Of a DNA stretch of 64,000 nucleotides, positions 27,787 through 36,129 are shown piece after piece; position 1 is the first letter of the stretch, and each line of letters begins with the position of its first letter. A program made the translations under genes and the position numbers. Location: NCBI RefSeq assembly GCF_900103485.1, contig NZ_FNHW01000001.1, positions 95,273 through 159,272 of the forward strand, written 5' to 3'. Source of the DNA: Fictibacillus solisalsi (GTDB lineage Bacteria > Bacillota > Bacilli > Bacillales > Fictibacillaceae). The notes beneath the pieces were generated by a model, which was not told where the DNA came from, ran no database searches, and worked only from the letters and a program-made list of their open reading frames with translations.

Positions 27787-29484
27787 ATGACGAATGCAGT
27801 TATGACAAGAAAAGTTCTCAAAACAACCTTGAAGGGGAAAGAGGTTCTCAGCAACCCCTTTATCAATAAAGGCGTTGCTTTTACAAAGCAGGAAAGGGAA
27901 ACGCTGGGTCTGCAGGGCTTGCTGCCATCTCAAGTGCTGAACCTGGATGAGCAGGCCAAGCGTGCGTATGAACAGTTTTCTGCTCAAACAAGCAATATCC
28001 GCAAAAATGGACTTCTTTATGATCTATACAACCGAAATGTAGTTCTTTTTTATCGATTGCTTCAGGATCATTTAAGTGAAATGCTTCCTATTATCTATAC
28101 GCCAACGGTCGGGGAAGCGATTCAAAGGTACTCACATGAATATCGCCGTCCAGGTGGACTGTATCTTTCCATTGATGATCTTGAAGGTATGGATCAGGCA
28201 TTTGAAAATCTGAATCTTGCAGGAAGCGGTGTTGACCTGATTGTTGTAACAGATTCCGAAAGTATTTTGGGGATTGGTGACCAGGGAGTGGGCGGTATTA
28301 ACATCGCGATTGGCAAATTGGCCGTTTATACTGCAGCTGCAGGAATTGATCCAAGCCGTGTGCTTCCGGTTGTGCTCGATGTAGGTACCAATAATCAGGC
28401 GTTGATTGAAGATCCTCTTTACATCGGTAACAAATTCAGCCGGGTTCGCGGCAAACGCTATGAGGATTTTATTGATGAATTTGTTCAGAAGGCCACCACA
28501 TTCTTCCCTGATGTCCTGCTTCATTGGGAAGACCTTGGCAACGTGAATGCAAGAAACATCATCGACAAATATGGTGATCAGATTTTAACCTTCAATGACG
28601 ACATTCAGGGTACCGGTGCAGTGACGCTCGCGGCCATCATGTCTGCACTTCAGGTAACGGAAGTTCCTCTGAAAGATCAGCGGGTTCTTGTCTTTGGACC
28701 GGGAGCTGCAGGAATCGGGAATGCAGATCAGATCGTTGAGACCATGACGCTTGAAGGATTATCTCTACAAGAAGCCTATGACCGTTTCTGGGCTGTAGAT
28801 TATCGTGGCCTTCTTACCGATGATGATGATGTATTTAAATTCCAGAAGCCTTACACTCGAAAAGCGGAGGAAGTGAAAGACTGGGAACGAAATGAAGAAG
28901 GCATTATTCCCCTATTGGAAGTCATCAAACAAGTGAAACCAACCATCTTAATTGGTACTTCTGGACAAGCAGGAGCGTTCTCAGAGGAAGTTGTAAAAGA
29001 AATGGCTAAGTATGTGGAACGTCCGATTATTATGCCAATGTCCAATCCAACACCTTTAGCAGAAGCGACTCCGGAAGACTTGATCAAATGGACAAACGGC
29101 AATGCCTTAATCGCAACAGGAAGCCCGTTCCAACCTGTTGATTATGAGGGTGTGTCCTATGAAATTGGACAATCCAACAATGCTTTTGTTTTTCCGGGTC
29201 TGGGACTTGGGGCAATTGTCGCAAAAGCAAAAGTTATTTCAAAAGGAATGCTGGCAGCAGCTGCAAACGCGGTAGCCGGAATGTCGGACAGCAGTACACC
29301 AGGTGCATCGCTTCTGCCTTCCATTGACCAGCTTCATGAGGTTTCGAAGGCTGTGGCCATTGAAGTGGCTAAGACAGCAATCGCAGAAGGCATTGCCTCG
29401 GCCGATAGTTCTGACATTGAGCAGGCGGTATCCGAAGCGATGTGGAAACCGGAATACAAAACCATCACAACGCTTGCGATGTAA
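27787..29484 (+). CDS. maeA: NAD-dependent malic enzyme
   Basis: 565 residues, the long single-chain malic enzyme type. Oxidative decarboxylation of malate to pyruvate. Seen: catalytic Tyr in [12 protein letters not shown], the metal/substrate segment [32 protein letters not shown] and the nucleotide site [12 protein letters not shown]. Start ATG 27787 follows AGAAGGATG. The 247-bp region from malR to this gene presumably carries the MalR-dependent promoter. The permease follows 113 bases downstream. Confidence 0.96.
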   Translation: MTNAVMTRKVLKTTLKGKEVLSNPFINKGVAFTKQERETLGLQGLLPSQVLNLDEQAKRAYEQFSAQTSNIRKNGLLYDLYNRNVVLFYRLLQDHLSEMLPIIYTPTVGEAIQRYSHEYRRPGGLYLSIDDLEGMDQAFENLNLAGSGVDLIVVTDSESILGIGDQGVGGINIAIGKLAVYTAAAGIDPSRVLPVVLDVGTNNQALIEDPLYIGNKFSRVRGKRYEDFIDEFVQKATTFFPDVLLHWEDLGNVNARNIIDKYGDQILTFNDDIQGTGAVTLAAIMSALQVTEVPLKDQRVLVFGPGAAGIGNADQIVETMTLEGLSLQEAYDRFWAVDYRGLLTDDDDVFKFQKPYTRKAEEVKDWERNEEGIIPLLEVIKQVKPTILIGTSGQAGAFSEEVVKEMAKYVERPIIMPMSNPTPLAEATPEDLIKWTNGNALIATGSPFQPVDYEGVSYEIGQSNNAFVFPGLGLGAIVAKAKVISKGMLAAAANAVAGMSDSSTPGASLLPSIDQLHEVSKAVAIEVAKTAIAEGIASADSSDIEQAVSEAMWKPEYKTITTLAM

Positions 29485-29597
29485 GGTTTATCCTATTCAG
29501 GGAGTACCCTGCCTCCGCCTCATTAAAAAGCTAAGGCGAGTTCTTCCTGCCATTTTTAAGCAACGCCAATTTTAGGGGAAAGTGAAGTGCAGTTATT

Positions 29598-30545
29598 ATG
29601 TCTATAGGGAGTATTTTTTTAACATTGATCCCGATCTTTTTTACGATCATCATCGGATATATGGGCGGCTATTTTAAGGTCTTTAACAAAGATTCCTCGA
29701 AGGGCCTGAATACACTGGTGACCAAATTTGCTTTGCCAGCCCACTTGTTTATCGGAATTACGTCAACATCCAAAGAAACGCTGATCAGCCAATGGGCGTT
29801 CTTTTTAACAATGACGCTTTGTATTATCGGGTTTTACATCATTATGCTGATTATCGCCCGTTTTGCCATTAAATACGATTTAACAAAAGCGTCCATGTTT
29901 TCATTGAACTCCACCCAGCCAGCATTTGCTTTCATGGGGATTTCCGTTCTGGGAAGTTTATTCGGTGCTCAGGAAGTGGCCATTCCGATTGCAGTAACTG
30001 GTATTGTGGTCAATGCACTGCTTGATCCACTGGCTACAATTGTTGGTACCATCGGACAAAGCGGCAAAGGAAAAGCAGAAGGTGAGAAATCAGGCAAACT
30101 GGGCATCATTCTTCATGGACTGAGTGAACCGTTGGCTTGTATTCCATTGATTGCCGTGGTTTTGACCTTGTTTGGTTTCCAGGCACCTGAACTGATGAAA
30201 AGTGCTTTGGATCAAATTGGTTCAGTTACATCTGGTGTCGCTCTGTTCGCGGTCGGTGTAACGGTCGGTATCCGCAAAATCAGCTTCCAGCCAGTTGCGG
30301 TCGGCATTTCAGTGTTAAAAGTAGTAGCTCTTCCGTTATTCATGGTTTTGGTTTCAAACGTGATCGGACTTAATCACGCTGATACCGTAAAGGCCATTTT
30401 GCTTGTGGCATTTCCAGGCTCCGCCGTTGCTGCTATGATATCTACTCGTTTTGATTCTTTATCTACTGAAACAGCTTCTTCGTTTGTTATCAGTACAATT
30501 TTATCGTTAATTTCATTGCCGATTTATATCTCTTGGTTAATGTAG
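29598..30545 (+). CDS. ywkB: AEC-family malate permease-like transporter (YwkB-like)
   Basis: 315 residues with ten predicted membrane helices in two sets of five, as in the auxin efflux carrier family. Seen: [14 protein letters not shown] in the first half, [16 protein letters not shown] in the middle. Same gene order as B. subtilis maeA-ywkB, so malate or pyruvate transport is the best inference. Start ATG 29598 follows GGGGAAAGTG. Confidence 0.9.
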   Translation: MSIGSIFLTLIPIFFTIIIGYMGGYFKVFNKDSSKGLNTLVTKFALPAHLFIGITSTSKETLISQWAFFLTMTLCIIGFYIIMLIIARFAIKYDLTKASMFSLNSTQPAFAFMGISVLGSLFGAQEVAIPIAVTGIVVNALLDPLATIVGTIGQSGKGKAEGEKSGKLGIILHGLSEPLACIPLIAVVLTLFGFQAPELMKSALDQIGSVTSGVALFAVGVTVGIRKISFQPVAVGISVLKVVALPLFMVLVSNVIGLNHADTVKAILLVAFPGSAVAAMISTRFDSLSTETASSFVISTILSLISLPIYISWLM

Positions 30546-30554
30546 AGCCCTTTT

Positions 30555-30584
30555 ACTCCCTCCCGATCACGGAGGGAGTTGTTC
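30555..30584 (+). terminator. Hairpin after ywkB
   Basis: Stem ACTCCCTCC / GGAGGGAGT; the T tract is poor. Confidence 0.55.
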
Positions 30585-30771
30585 ATAAAAAGTATGCTCA
30601 GTTTTTCACAAACTTATTATAGCGCACTTTTTTCTTTTTGAAAAGTACTTTCCCCTGTTGAAAAATATCCAAAACCTGTAAAAATAGCTCATTGTGTCTA
30701 TTGCCTGGTCCTATTTTTACAGCATACAATTAAGTTATCTGAAAATTTAAAATAGAACAGGGGATAAAGAG

Positions 30772-32289
30772 ATGATGAGAAAGAAAATGATTTGGCCCGC
30801 TGCAGCAGCTCTCGTTATTACCATGGGTGTGTCTGTCTGCCAGCAAGGAAGCTCTACCGCTCCAAGCTCAATGGTAAAAGCTCAAGAAATCAATGCGAAA
30901 GCAAGGGCGGATGCCTATTTAAAAGAACAAGCGGGCGCATTAAAGCTGCCTCAGGATCTGTCCGGTCTTTCTTACGTCAATACCGTGCAGACAGAGGCGG
31001 GGAGCTACGTGAGATACCAACAAACGGTCAATGGGTACCAAGTATTCGGCAGACAGCTTGCAGTAACAGTAGATCCTTCTGGAGAATTTTCTCTTGTGGT
31101 TTCGGACTATATTCCCTACACATCAGTTGAACAGGTGGAGGACAAGCTTTCCAAAGGCCAGGCGGAGTCCAAAGCTCATAAATGGATAGGAGACAAAGGG
31201 AAGGGAGATTGGGGAACGACAAAGAATACGTTTGGCTATGTGATCCAAAATGGAATGGCCATACCAGCATACAAGGTTATTGTTCATGCAAAAGAACCTT
31301 TTGGCGCATGGGAAACCATTGTTCACGCAGGAACAGGAAAATTGTTGAAAAAGAAAGACTTAAACCAAAAAGCGATAGGGTCGGGACATGTATTTTATCC
31401 GAATCCGGCAGAGTCAAGCGGAAGTGCCTCTAGTCTTGTGGATAATAACGATGCCGATTCCCCGGAATTAACCGCACAGCTTAAAAGGGTGGCGTTGCAG
31501 GGACTTGATGGATCAGGTACACTTACAGGTGATTTTGTTAATGTCTATTCCAAAGCAAAAACAAAAAACAAAAGCAATGTTTTCCATTATACCCGGTCCG
31601 ATGACCGGTTTGAAGATGTCATGGCTTACTATCATATCGACCGGCTGCAACGCTACATTCAGTCGCTTGGCTTCACAAATATCAATAACCGCTCTATAAC
31701 AGCCAATGTGAACACATATAAAGGAGATAACTCTTTTTACAGCCCGACCAAAAAAGACCTGACCTTTGGATCAGGCGGTGTAGATGATGCAGAGGATGCA
31801 GGGGTTATTGCCCATGAATATGGCCATTCCATGCAGGATAACCAGGTTCCGGGGTTTGGAGATTCAATTGAAGGTGGCTCCATGGGTGAAGGCTTTGGGG
31901 ATTATCTCGGTGCTGTTTATGAAGACGCACTTTCCGGAAATTCCTTTGGAAGAGCTTGTGTAGCCGAGTGGGATGCGACCTCGTATTCCGCAGGCGATCC
32001 CCCTTGCCTGCGAAGGCTCGATGAAAACAAAGTGTACCCGAAAGATGCGATAGGGGAAGTTCATGCCGACGGAGAAATCTGGTCTCAGCCTCTTTATGAA
32101 TTGGCAAATGCACTGGGACGGGATGCTGCCACCACAATCATATTGCAGTCTCATTGGTCGCTTACCCCGAATGCATCATTTAATGAAGGGGCCCGTGCCA
32201 TTAAACAGGCAGACGAGCTTCTTAACCGCGGGAAAAATGGAAAGTTGATTGACCGGATCTTCAATGCCCGGGGATTATCTACAAAATAA
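30772..32289 (+). CDS. Secreted zinc metalloprotease with FTP propeptide (M36/M4-like)
   Basis: 505 residues. N-terminal signal segment (residues 6-22), then an FTP/PepSY-type propeptide (YVNTVQTEAGSYVRYQQTVNGYQVFG). Catalytic gluzincin motif HEYGH at 348-352 with third ligand Glu 373 in MGEGFGDYLG. The HEYGH...EGFGDYLG arrangement is closer to the M36 fungalysin-like group than to thermolysin. Start ATG follows AGGGGATAAAG. A second, unrelated bacillolysin lies at 49.4 kb. Confidence 0.85.
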   Translation: MMRKKMIWPAAAALVITMGVSVCQQGSSTAPSSMVKAQEINAKARADAYLKEQAGALKLPQDLSGLSYVNTVQTEAGSYVRYQQTVNGYQVFGRQLAVTVDPSGEFSLVVSDYIPYTSVEQVEDKLSKGQAESKAHKWIGDKGKGDWGTTKNTFGYVIQNGMAIPAYKVIVHAKEPFGAWETIVHAGTGKLLKKKDLNQKAIGSGHVFYPNPAESSGSASSLVDNNDADSPELTAQLKRVALQGLDGSGTLTGDFVNVYSKAKTKNKSNVFHYTRSDDRFEDVMAYYHIDRLQRYIQSLGFTNINNRSITANVNTYKGDNSFYSPTKKDLTFGSGGVDDAEDAGVIAHEYGHSMQDNQVPGFGDSIEGGSMGEGFGDYLGAVYEDALSGNSFGRACVAEWDATSYSAGDPPCLRRLDENKVYPKDAIGEVHADGEIWSQPLYELANALGRDAATTIILQSHWSLTPNASFNEGARAIKQADELLNRGKNGKLIDRIFNARGLSTK

Positions 32290-32298
32290 TAAAATCCA

Positions 32299-32328
32299 TA
32301 AAAAAAGAGCCGGCCGGCTCTTTTTTTG
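32299..32328. terminator. Bidirectional terminator
   Basis: Perfect palindrome of AAAAAAAGAGCCGG and its complement. It serves both the protease and the convergent rap-phr operon. Confidence 0.85.
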
Positions 32329-32329
32329 A

Positions 32330-32455
32330 TTAAAGATGTGTTGGAGTGTCGCGGATTACGCCGTGCTCGGCCTCAAAGCTTCCGTTACTTGCAACTGCAC
32401 CAATAAGCGCAGTCAAAACCAAAAATGTTCCAAAAAGAATTTTTGCTGTCTTCAT
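32330..32455 (-). CDS. phr: Phr signalling pre-peptide (41 aa)
   Basis: Below the usual ORF length cut-off. ATG 32455 overlaps the rap stop (ATGA), the standard rap-phr arrangement. The product has a Lys start (MKTAK), a hydrophobic export segment (ILFGTFLVLTALIGAVA) and a hydrophilic C-terminal tail (SNGSFEAEHG, then VIRDTPTHL). Phr peptides are exported, trimmed to five or six residues, re-imported by Opp and inhibit their Rap. Candidate mature peptides are within VIRDTPT (for example IRDTPT), by analogy with basic-second-residue Phr peptides. Confidence 0.88.
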   Translation of the reverse strand: MKTAKILFGTFLVLTALIGAVASNGSFEAEHGVIRDTPTHL

Positions 32456-33546
32456 CTTAAATACCCCATTTCTTCGATTTTGGTTTTAGCGCGGAACGCC
32501 TGGTAAAAATAAGTACTGGCTTTTTCAAATTGTTTTTCATGATGAAGAAGGGTAGCAAGAGATTCTGTATAGTCCTGCACAAAACCCCAAAGCTGTTTTT
32601 CTTCAAAGTATTTCAAATGCTCACTAACAATCTGTTCAATTTCCTCAAAAGGAAGATCAGAGTACTGGGCATTTAAAATTTGGAGGTGATGGAGATACTC
32701 TTCATTTTGAACGTTGCTGCACACATCCATGCCCTGATGAAGATAATAAAATCCATTTCCCTTATCATTCATCTTGAAGTATTCACGTGCAAGCAGAAAG
32801 GAAAGCTTGTGAGGAATAAACTTTTTACTGTACAGTTCGCCGAGATGCCGGATGGCGATATCGGATAAATTTTGTTCAGAATAAAGAAATCCCAGGTTAT
32901 AGCGAATAAAGTTAAGCAATTCTTCGTTTTTAAACTTTTCTGCGATATCCAGAGAATCTAAAAAATGCTCTTCTGCCTGTTCATATTGTTTGAGGCTGAG
33001 GCTGCACAAGCCCAGGATGTTTTCACAATCAGCGCATCTTAAATCATTCTTTGAAACTTCTTCAAACGTTTCCCTTGCCATTTTTGCATAACTGATGGCA
33101 AGCAAAAATTTGCGGGTATGGTAGAAAGCGGCAGCCGCTTTATAATAGAATTCGGCTACTTCAATTTTATCCTCCACACAGCCTAAAAAACGCTCTGCGA
33201 TCTGATATCTGGAAACAGCATCCACGTGCCGGTTCATGCTGGATGCAAACATGCCGTTAAAAAAGTGATAATAAAATGCCATTTCAGGGGAAAGTTGTCC
33301 TTCAAGCAGTTCCAGTTGCTGCAAAAGGACTTCGGTGTCGTCATACCTTTTATGGATGAGTGTATACCGCGTCTCCAGCAGAGAGTGCCACAGCAGTTCC
33401 TGATGATCCAATTCGGCAGGATCAAGCAGTTCCTGTATCTCAATATTTAATTCCTCGATAACTGCCAGATTCCGATCCCTCATACTTACATTCCATCGAC
33501 TGAACAATTCAATGACTTCAGACGCCTTTTCTGTTTGTAATATCAT
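32452..33546 (-). CDS. rap: Rap-family response-regulator aspartate phosphatase/inhibitor
   Basis: 364 residues. N-terminal three-helix bundle (1-70) and a tetratricopeptide-repeat superhelix (about 95-364): repeats such as AKMARETFEEV, EILGLCSLSLKQYEQAEEHF and YNLGFLYSEQN. Rap proteins dephosphorylate Spo0F or block ComA and are inhibited by their Phr peptide. Which target applies is not readable. Start ATG follows AAGGGGAG. Its stop overlaps phr. Confidence 0.93.
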   Translation of the reverse strand: MILQTEKASEVIELFSRWNVSMRDRNLAVIEELNIEIQELLDPAELDHQELLWHSLLETRYTLIHKRYDDTEVLLQQLELLEGQLSPEMAFYYHFFNGMFASSMNRHVDAVSRYQIAERFLGCVEDKIEVAEFYYKAAAAFYHTRKFLLAISYAKMARETFEEVSKNDLRCADCENILGLCSLSLKQYEQAEEHFLDSLDIAEKFKNEELLNFIRYNLGFLYSEQNLSDIAIRHLGELYSKKFIPHKLSFLLAREYFKMNDKGNGFYYLHQGMDVCSNVQNEEYLHHLQILNAQYSDLPFEEIEQIVSEHLKYFEEKQLWGFVQDYTESLATLLHHEKQFEKASTYFYQAFRAKTKIEEMGYLR

Positions 33547-33600
33547 GATAACTCCCCTTAAGAAGGTTATATAAAAATAGTAGCATATAATGGAAAAAGT

Positions 33601-33669
33601 AAACTTGGGAAAGTGAACCCAAAAATATTATAATAAGTGAGGTGTTTATGACCCCATTTTCCCAAGTTT
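33601..33669. repeat. Spaced inverted repeat between rap and the Lys-rich gene
   Basis: AAACTTGGGAAA (33601-33612) and TTTCCCAAGTTT (33658-33669) are perfect inverse copies 45 bases apart. A further TTGGG...CCCAA dyad (33605-33622) overlaps the first arm. A TATAAT-like box for rap lies between the arms on the minus strand, so the arms look like paired regulator sites. Confidence 0.6.
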
Positions 33670-33705
33670 TTATAAAATTTAGATTTAATTGTTTCGCATA
33701 ATGGT

Positions 33706-33731
33706 GTTTATGATTGTTGCTGCCGTGGTAT
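33706..33731 (+). promoter_or_regulatory. Possible sigma-B promoter of the Lys-rich gene
   Basis: GTTTAT, 14 bases, TGGTAT; one mismatch from the sigma-B -10 consensus. It lies 25 bases before the start codon. Confidence 0.35.
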
Positions 33732-33755
33732 GTAGCTATGAGGAAGGTGTAAGTA

Positions 33756-34481
33756 ATGTATAAATTTTGGGTGGCCATACCGCTTCTGCTGTTGGGGATA
33801 TGGCTCGGATATGAAGGACAGGATAAGGCGGAAACCTCCGAAAAAAAGGCAAAGGCAAAGGATTCTGAGTCCATCCACACGCTATCCAGTGTAATTGTTT
33901 CAACCAATCAATTACATCATACCGACCAAAGGATTTTGTTGGAGCAAGTCATTTCAACGGATCAGCTCTTTCAGGACCAGCCGGTGAGGAAAATTCAGCC
34001 CCAAAATAATAGAAATCAGGCTGAAAAAGAAAAGGTGGAAAAGACGGAGCGTAAAGCATTAGAATCTAAGTCCGAAAAGAAAGAGAGAAAAAATACAGAG
34101 AGACCAAAAGACAATAATGACCATAAGGGCAAGGAAAAAAAGGAGAAAGAGAAGCAAAAAGGAAAGCAAAAAGGAAAGCAAAATGGAAAGCAAAAAAAAC
34201 AAATCAAAAATATGAAAGAGATAGAATCTTCTGGGCCTGATAAGCACCCGTCTAAAGGAAAGCCGGACAAAACGGAAAAGAAACCGAAGAAACCGGAACC
34301 CCCGCAAAATGAAGATCCAAAGGATAAACCGGTTGTCGAGAAGAAGCCGGATCCTGCAGGAGATGAAGAAGCAAATGATCCTGGTGATCAAAAAGGGGCG
34401 CCGCCGCCAAGTGAAAATAATGGGAATGATCAGCACGAAGGCTCAAATCCATTAACTATGGAAAAACAGGATACTGAATAA
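33756..34481 (+). CDS. Membrane-anchored Lys/Glu/Pro-rich low-complexity protein
   Basis: 241 residues. A single N-terminal hydrophobic helix (residues 4-20) acts as signal or anchor; the rest is a disordered, highly charged tail, Lys/Glu-rich at 90-160 and Pro/Asp-rich at 170-235. DNA for the QKGKQKGKQNGKQ part is a 12-bp tandem repeat (34161-34196, three copies). No enzymatic domain. Wall or peptidoglycan interaction is possible but unproven. Start ATG follows GAGGAAGG. Confidence 0.75.
   Translation: MYKFWVAIPLLLLGIWLGYEGQDKAETSEKKAKAKDSESIHTLSSVIVSTNQLHHTDQRILLEQVISTDQLFQDQPVRKIQPQNNRNQAEKEKVEKTERKALESKSEKKERKNTERPKDNNDHKGKEKKEKEKQKGKQKGKQNGKQKKQIKNMKEIESSGPDKHPSKGKPDKTEKKPKKPEPPQNEDPKDKPVVEKKPDPAGDEEANDPGDQKGAPPPSENNGNDQHEGSNPLTMEKQDTE
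34161..34196 (+). repeat. 12-bp tandem repeat, three copies
   Basis: GGAAAGCAAAAA repeated three times with one substitution, inside the Lys-rich gene, encoding GKQ-K/N units; likely prone to slippage. Confidence 0.85.
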
Positions 34482-34483
34482 AC

Positions 34484-34516
34484 AAAAAAGCCTTTACTAA
34501 AGAAAAGGCTTTTTTA
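34484..34516 (+). terminator. Terminator of the Lys-rich gene
   Basis: Stem AAAAGCCTTT / AAAGGCTTTT with T run. Confidence 0.8.
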
Positions 34517-34560
34517 TTTCCAAAAATCAGCTGTTTATTGAATGATTGGAGGCACTGTAA

Positions 34561-35994
34561 GTGTATATATTTACCGGAGCTGAAATTAAACAAATCGATA
34601 AAGTTGCTCAAAAAAGCGGGCTTGATGTTTTCGCATTAATGGAAAACGCCGGGAGAGCCTTATTTGAGGAAATGAAGAAGCACATTGGCGAAACAGACCG
34701 GATTTTGATCATGTCAGGAAAAGGAAACAATGGCGGTGACGGAATTGTACTGGCCAGGTATTTGCAGCAGCATGGCTATTTATGTGAATTGGTTTTTCCT
34801 GTAGGTACACCTAAAAGTGAAACGGCACTGAAGCATTTTGCCCACTATACCTCTTGCGGACGTAAAGTATCGGAGATCGAGGGAACATACGATGTTATTG
34901 TTGATGCACTTCTGGGGGCAGGAGCGACTCCTCCACTACAAGGTGAAATACAAAAGGTGATCCACTGGGCCAACGAACAGCATGCTCTTAAAATTGCAGT
35001 TGATCTTCCAACGGGTGTATCGGCAGATGAAGGAGGAGCTGACGAAGCGTTTCAGGCGCATTATACGTACTGTCTCCATGGCTATAAGCCTTCCGCTTTT
35101 TTGGAAGGCAGCACGGATTTTTATGGAGAAAAAAAAGTGCTATCCATTGGGCTGCCTCAAGAATCAAAGTGGCAGGTATGGACAGAAGAACAGGTGAAAC
35201 GGACCTTTCATAAAAGGGAGCAGGGTGCGCATAAGGGAACGTTCGGAACAGGCCTGCTGCTAGCTGGTTCGGATGAAATGCCGGGAAGTGCTCTTCTTGC
35301 AGGCATTGGCGCTTTGCGGAGCGGGATAGGAAAACTGACGATTGGGACAAGCCGGTTTGTGGCAGGCATTCTGGCTGGCCGTATTCCAGAAGCTATGTAT
35401 GCGCACGACGGGCTTGAAAAAGTAGTGGACGGCCAGGTGCCTAAAGGAATGAAAGCTTGTGCCATCGGGCCGGGGCTTCAAGATCAAGAAGCCGTCGAAG
35501 GGGCATTAAAGGTTTTGTTTCAATCCGATCTCCCCCTTATTATTGATGCCGGTGCACTTGGAGAACGCCAATATCCGAGCAGGAAAGCTGAGATTGTCCT
35601 GACTCCCCATCCTGGAGAATTCAGCAAAATGACAGGAGTTCCGGTACCTGATATTCAAAAAAAACGTCTGCATTATGCCCAAAAGTACGCACAGGATCAA
35701 GAAGTTATTACTGTTTTAAAAGGAAGAAATACCGTCATTGCCTTTCCGGATGGAGATCTGTTTGTCAATGAAACTGGGAATGCAGGACTTGCGAAGGGAG
35801 GCACCGGCGATACACTAACCGGTATGCTGCTTGCTTTTGTCTCTTCGGAAAAAGACATCAAATCGGCCGTGGCAAATGCTGTTTATTTTCATGGCTGCAG
35901 TGCTGACCTCTGGGAAAAAACAAAAGCACAGCGCGGATTATTGGCCAGTGATGTAAGTGAACTGCTTCCCGTAGTCATGAAGAAGTTTGAATAA
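34561..35994 (+). CDS. nnr: Bifunctional NAD(P)H-hydrate epimerase / ADP-dependent dehydratase
   Basis: 477 residues. Repairs hydrated NAD(P)H. N-terminal YjeF_N epimerase domain (1-205: MENAGRA, SGKGNNGGDGIVLAR, VDLPTGVSAD) and C-terminal ribokinase-like dehydratase domain (215-477: HKGTFGTGLLLAGS, LTPHPGEFSKM, LAKGGTGDTLTGMLLAF with the catalytic GTGD). The start is GTG 34561 behind TTGGAGG. Confidence 0.95.
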   Translation: MYIFTGAEIKQIDKVAQKSGLDVFALMENAGRALFEEMKKHIGETDRILIMSGKGNNGGDGIVLARYLQQHGYLCELVFPVGTPKSETALKHFAHYTSCGRKVSEIEGTYDVIVDALLGAGATPPLQGEIQKVIHWANEQHALKIAVDLPTGVSADEGGADEAFQAHYTYCLHGYKPSAFLEGSTDFYGEKKVLSIGLPQESKWQVWTEEQVKRTFHKREQGAHKGTFGTGLLLAGSDEMPGSALLAGIGALRSGIGKLTIGTSRFVAGILAGRIPEAMYAHDGLEKVVDGQVPKGMKACAIGPGLQDQEAVEGALKVLFQSDLPLIIDAGALGERQYPSRKAEIVLTPHPGEFSKMTGVPVPDIQKKRLHYAQKYAQDQEVITVLKGRNTVIAFPDGDLFVNETGNAGLAKGGTGDTLTGMLLAFVSSEKDIKSAVANAVYFHGCSADLWEKTKAQRGLLASDVSELLPVVMKKFE

Positions 35995-36129
35995 CAAGCA
36001 AAGGAGAAAAAGTGGTTTTAAGGAGGGGGAGAATGGATAAACATTGATTATGTATGTTTTGTCAGATTAAGTCGAAAAATACCGAAAGGAGGAGAAGAAG
36101 GGTTAACGGAAATCACTAAGGAGGAAATT
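35995..36129 (+). other. Leader of the permease gene with short uORFs
   Basis: The 135-base gap holds several strong ribosome-site-like stretches: AAAGGAG before a GTG at 36013 opening an 11-codon frame, AAGGAGGGGGAG before ATG 36033 (in that same frame, four codons then TGA), and the true site AAGGAGG before ATG 36130. No terminator or known riboswitch is apparent. Confidence 0.35.

Noticed and set aside
27586..27987. 133-codon minus-strand frame across the maeA promoter region
   Set aside because: Overlaps the maeA 5' end, lacks a ribosome site and has no protein-like motifs.
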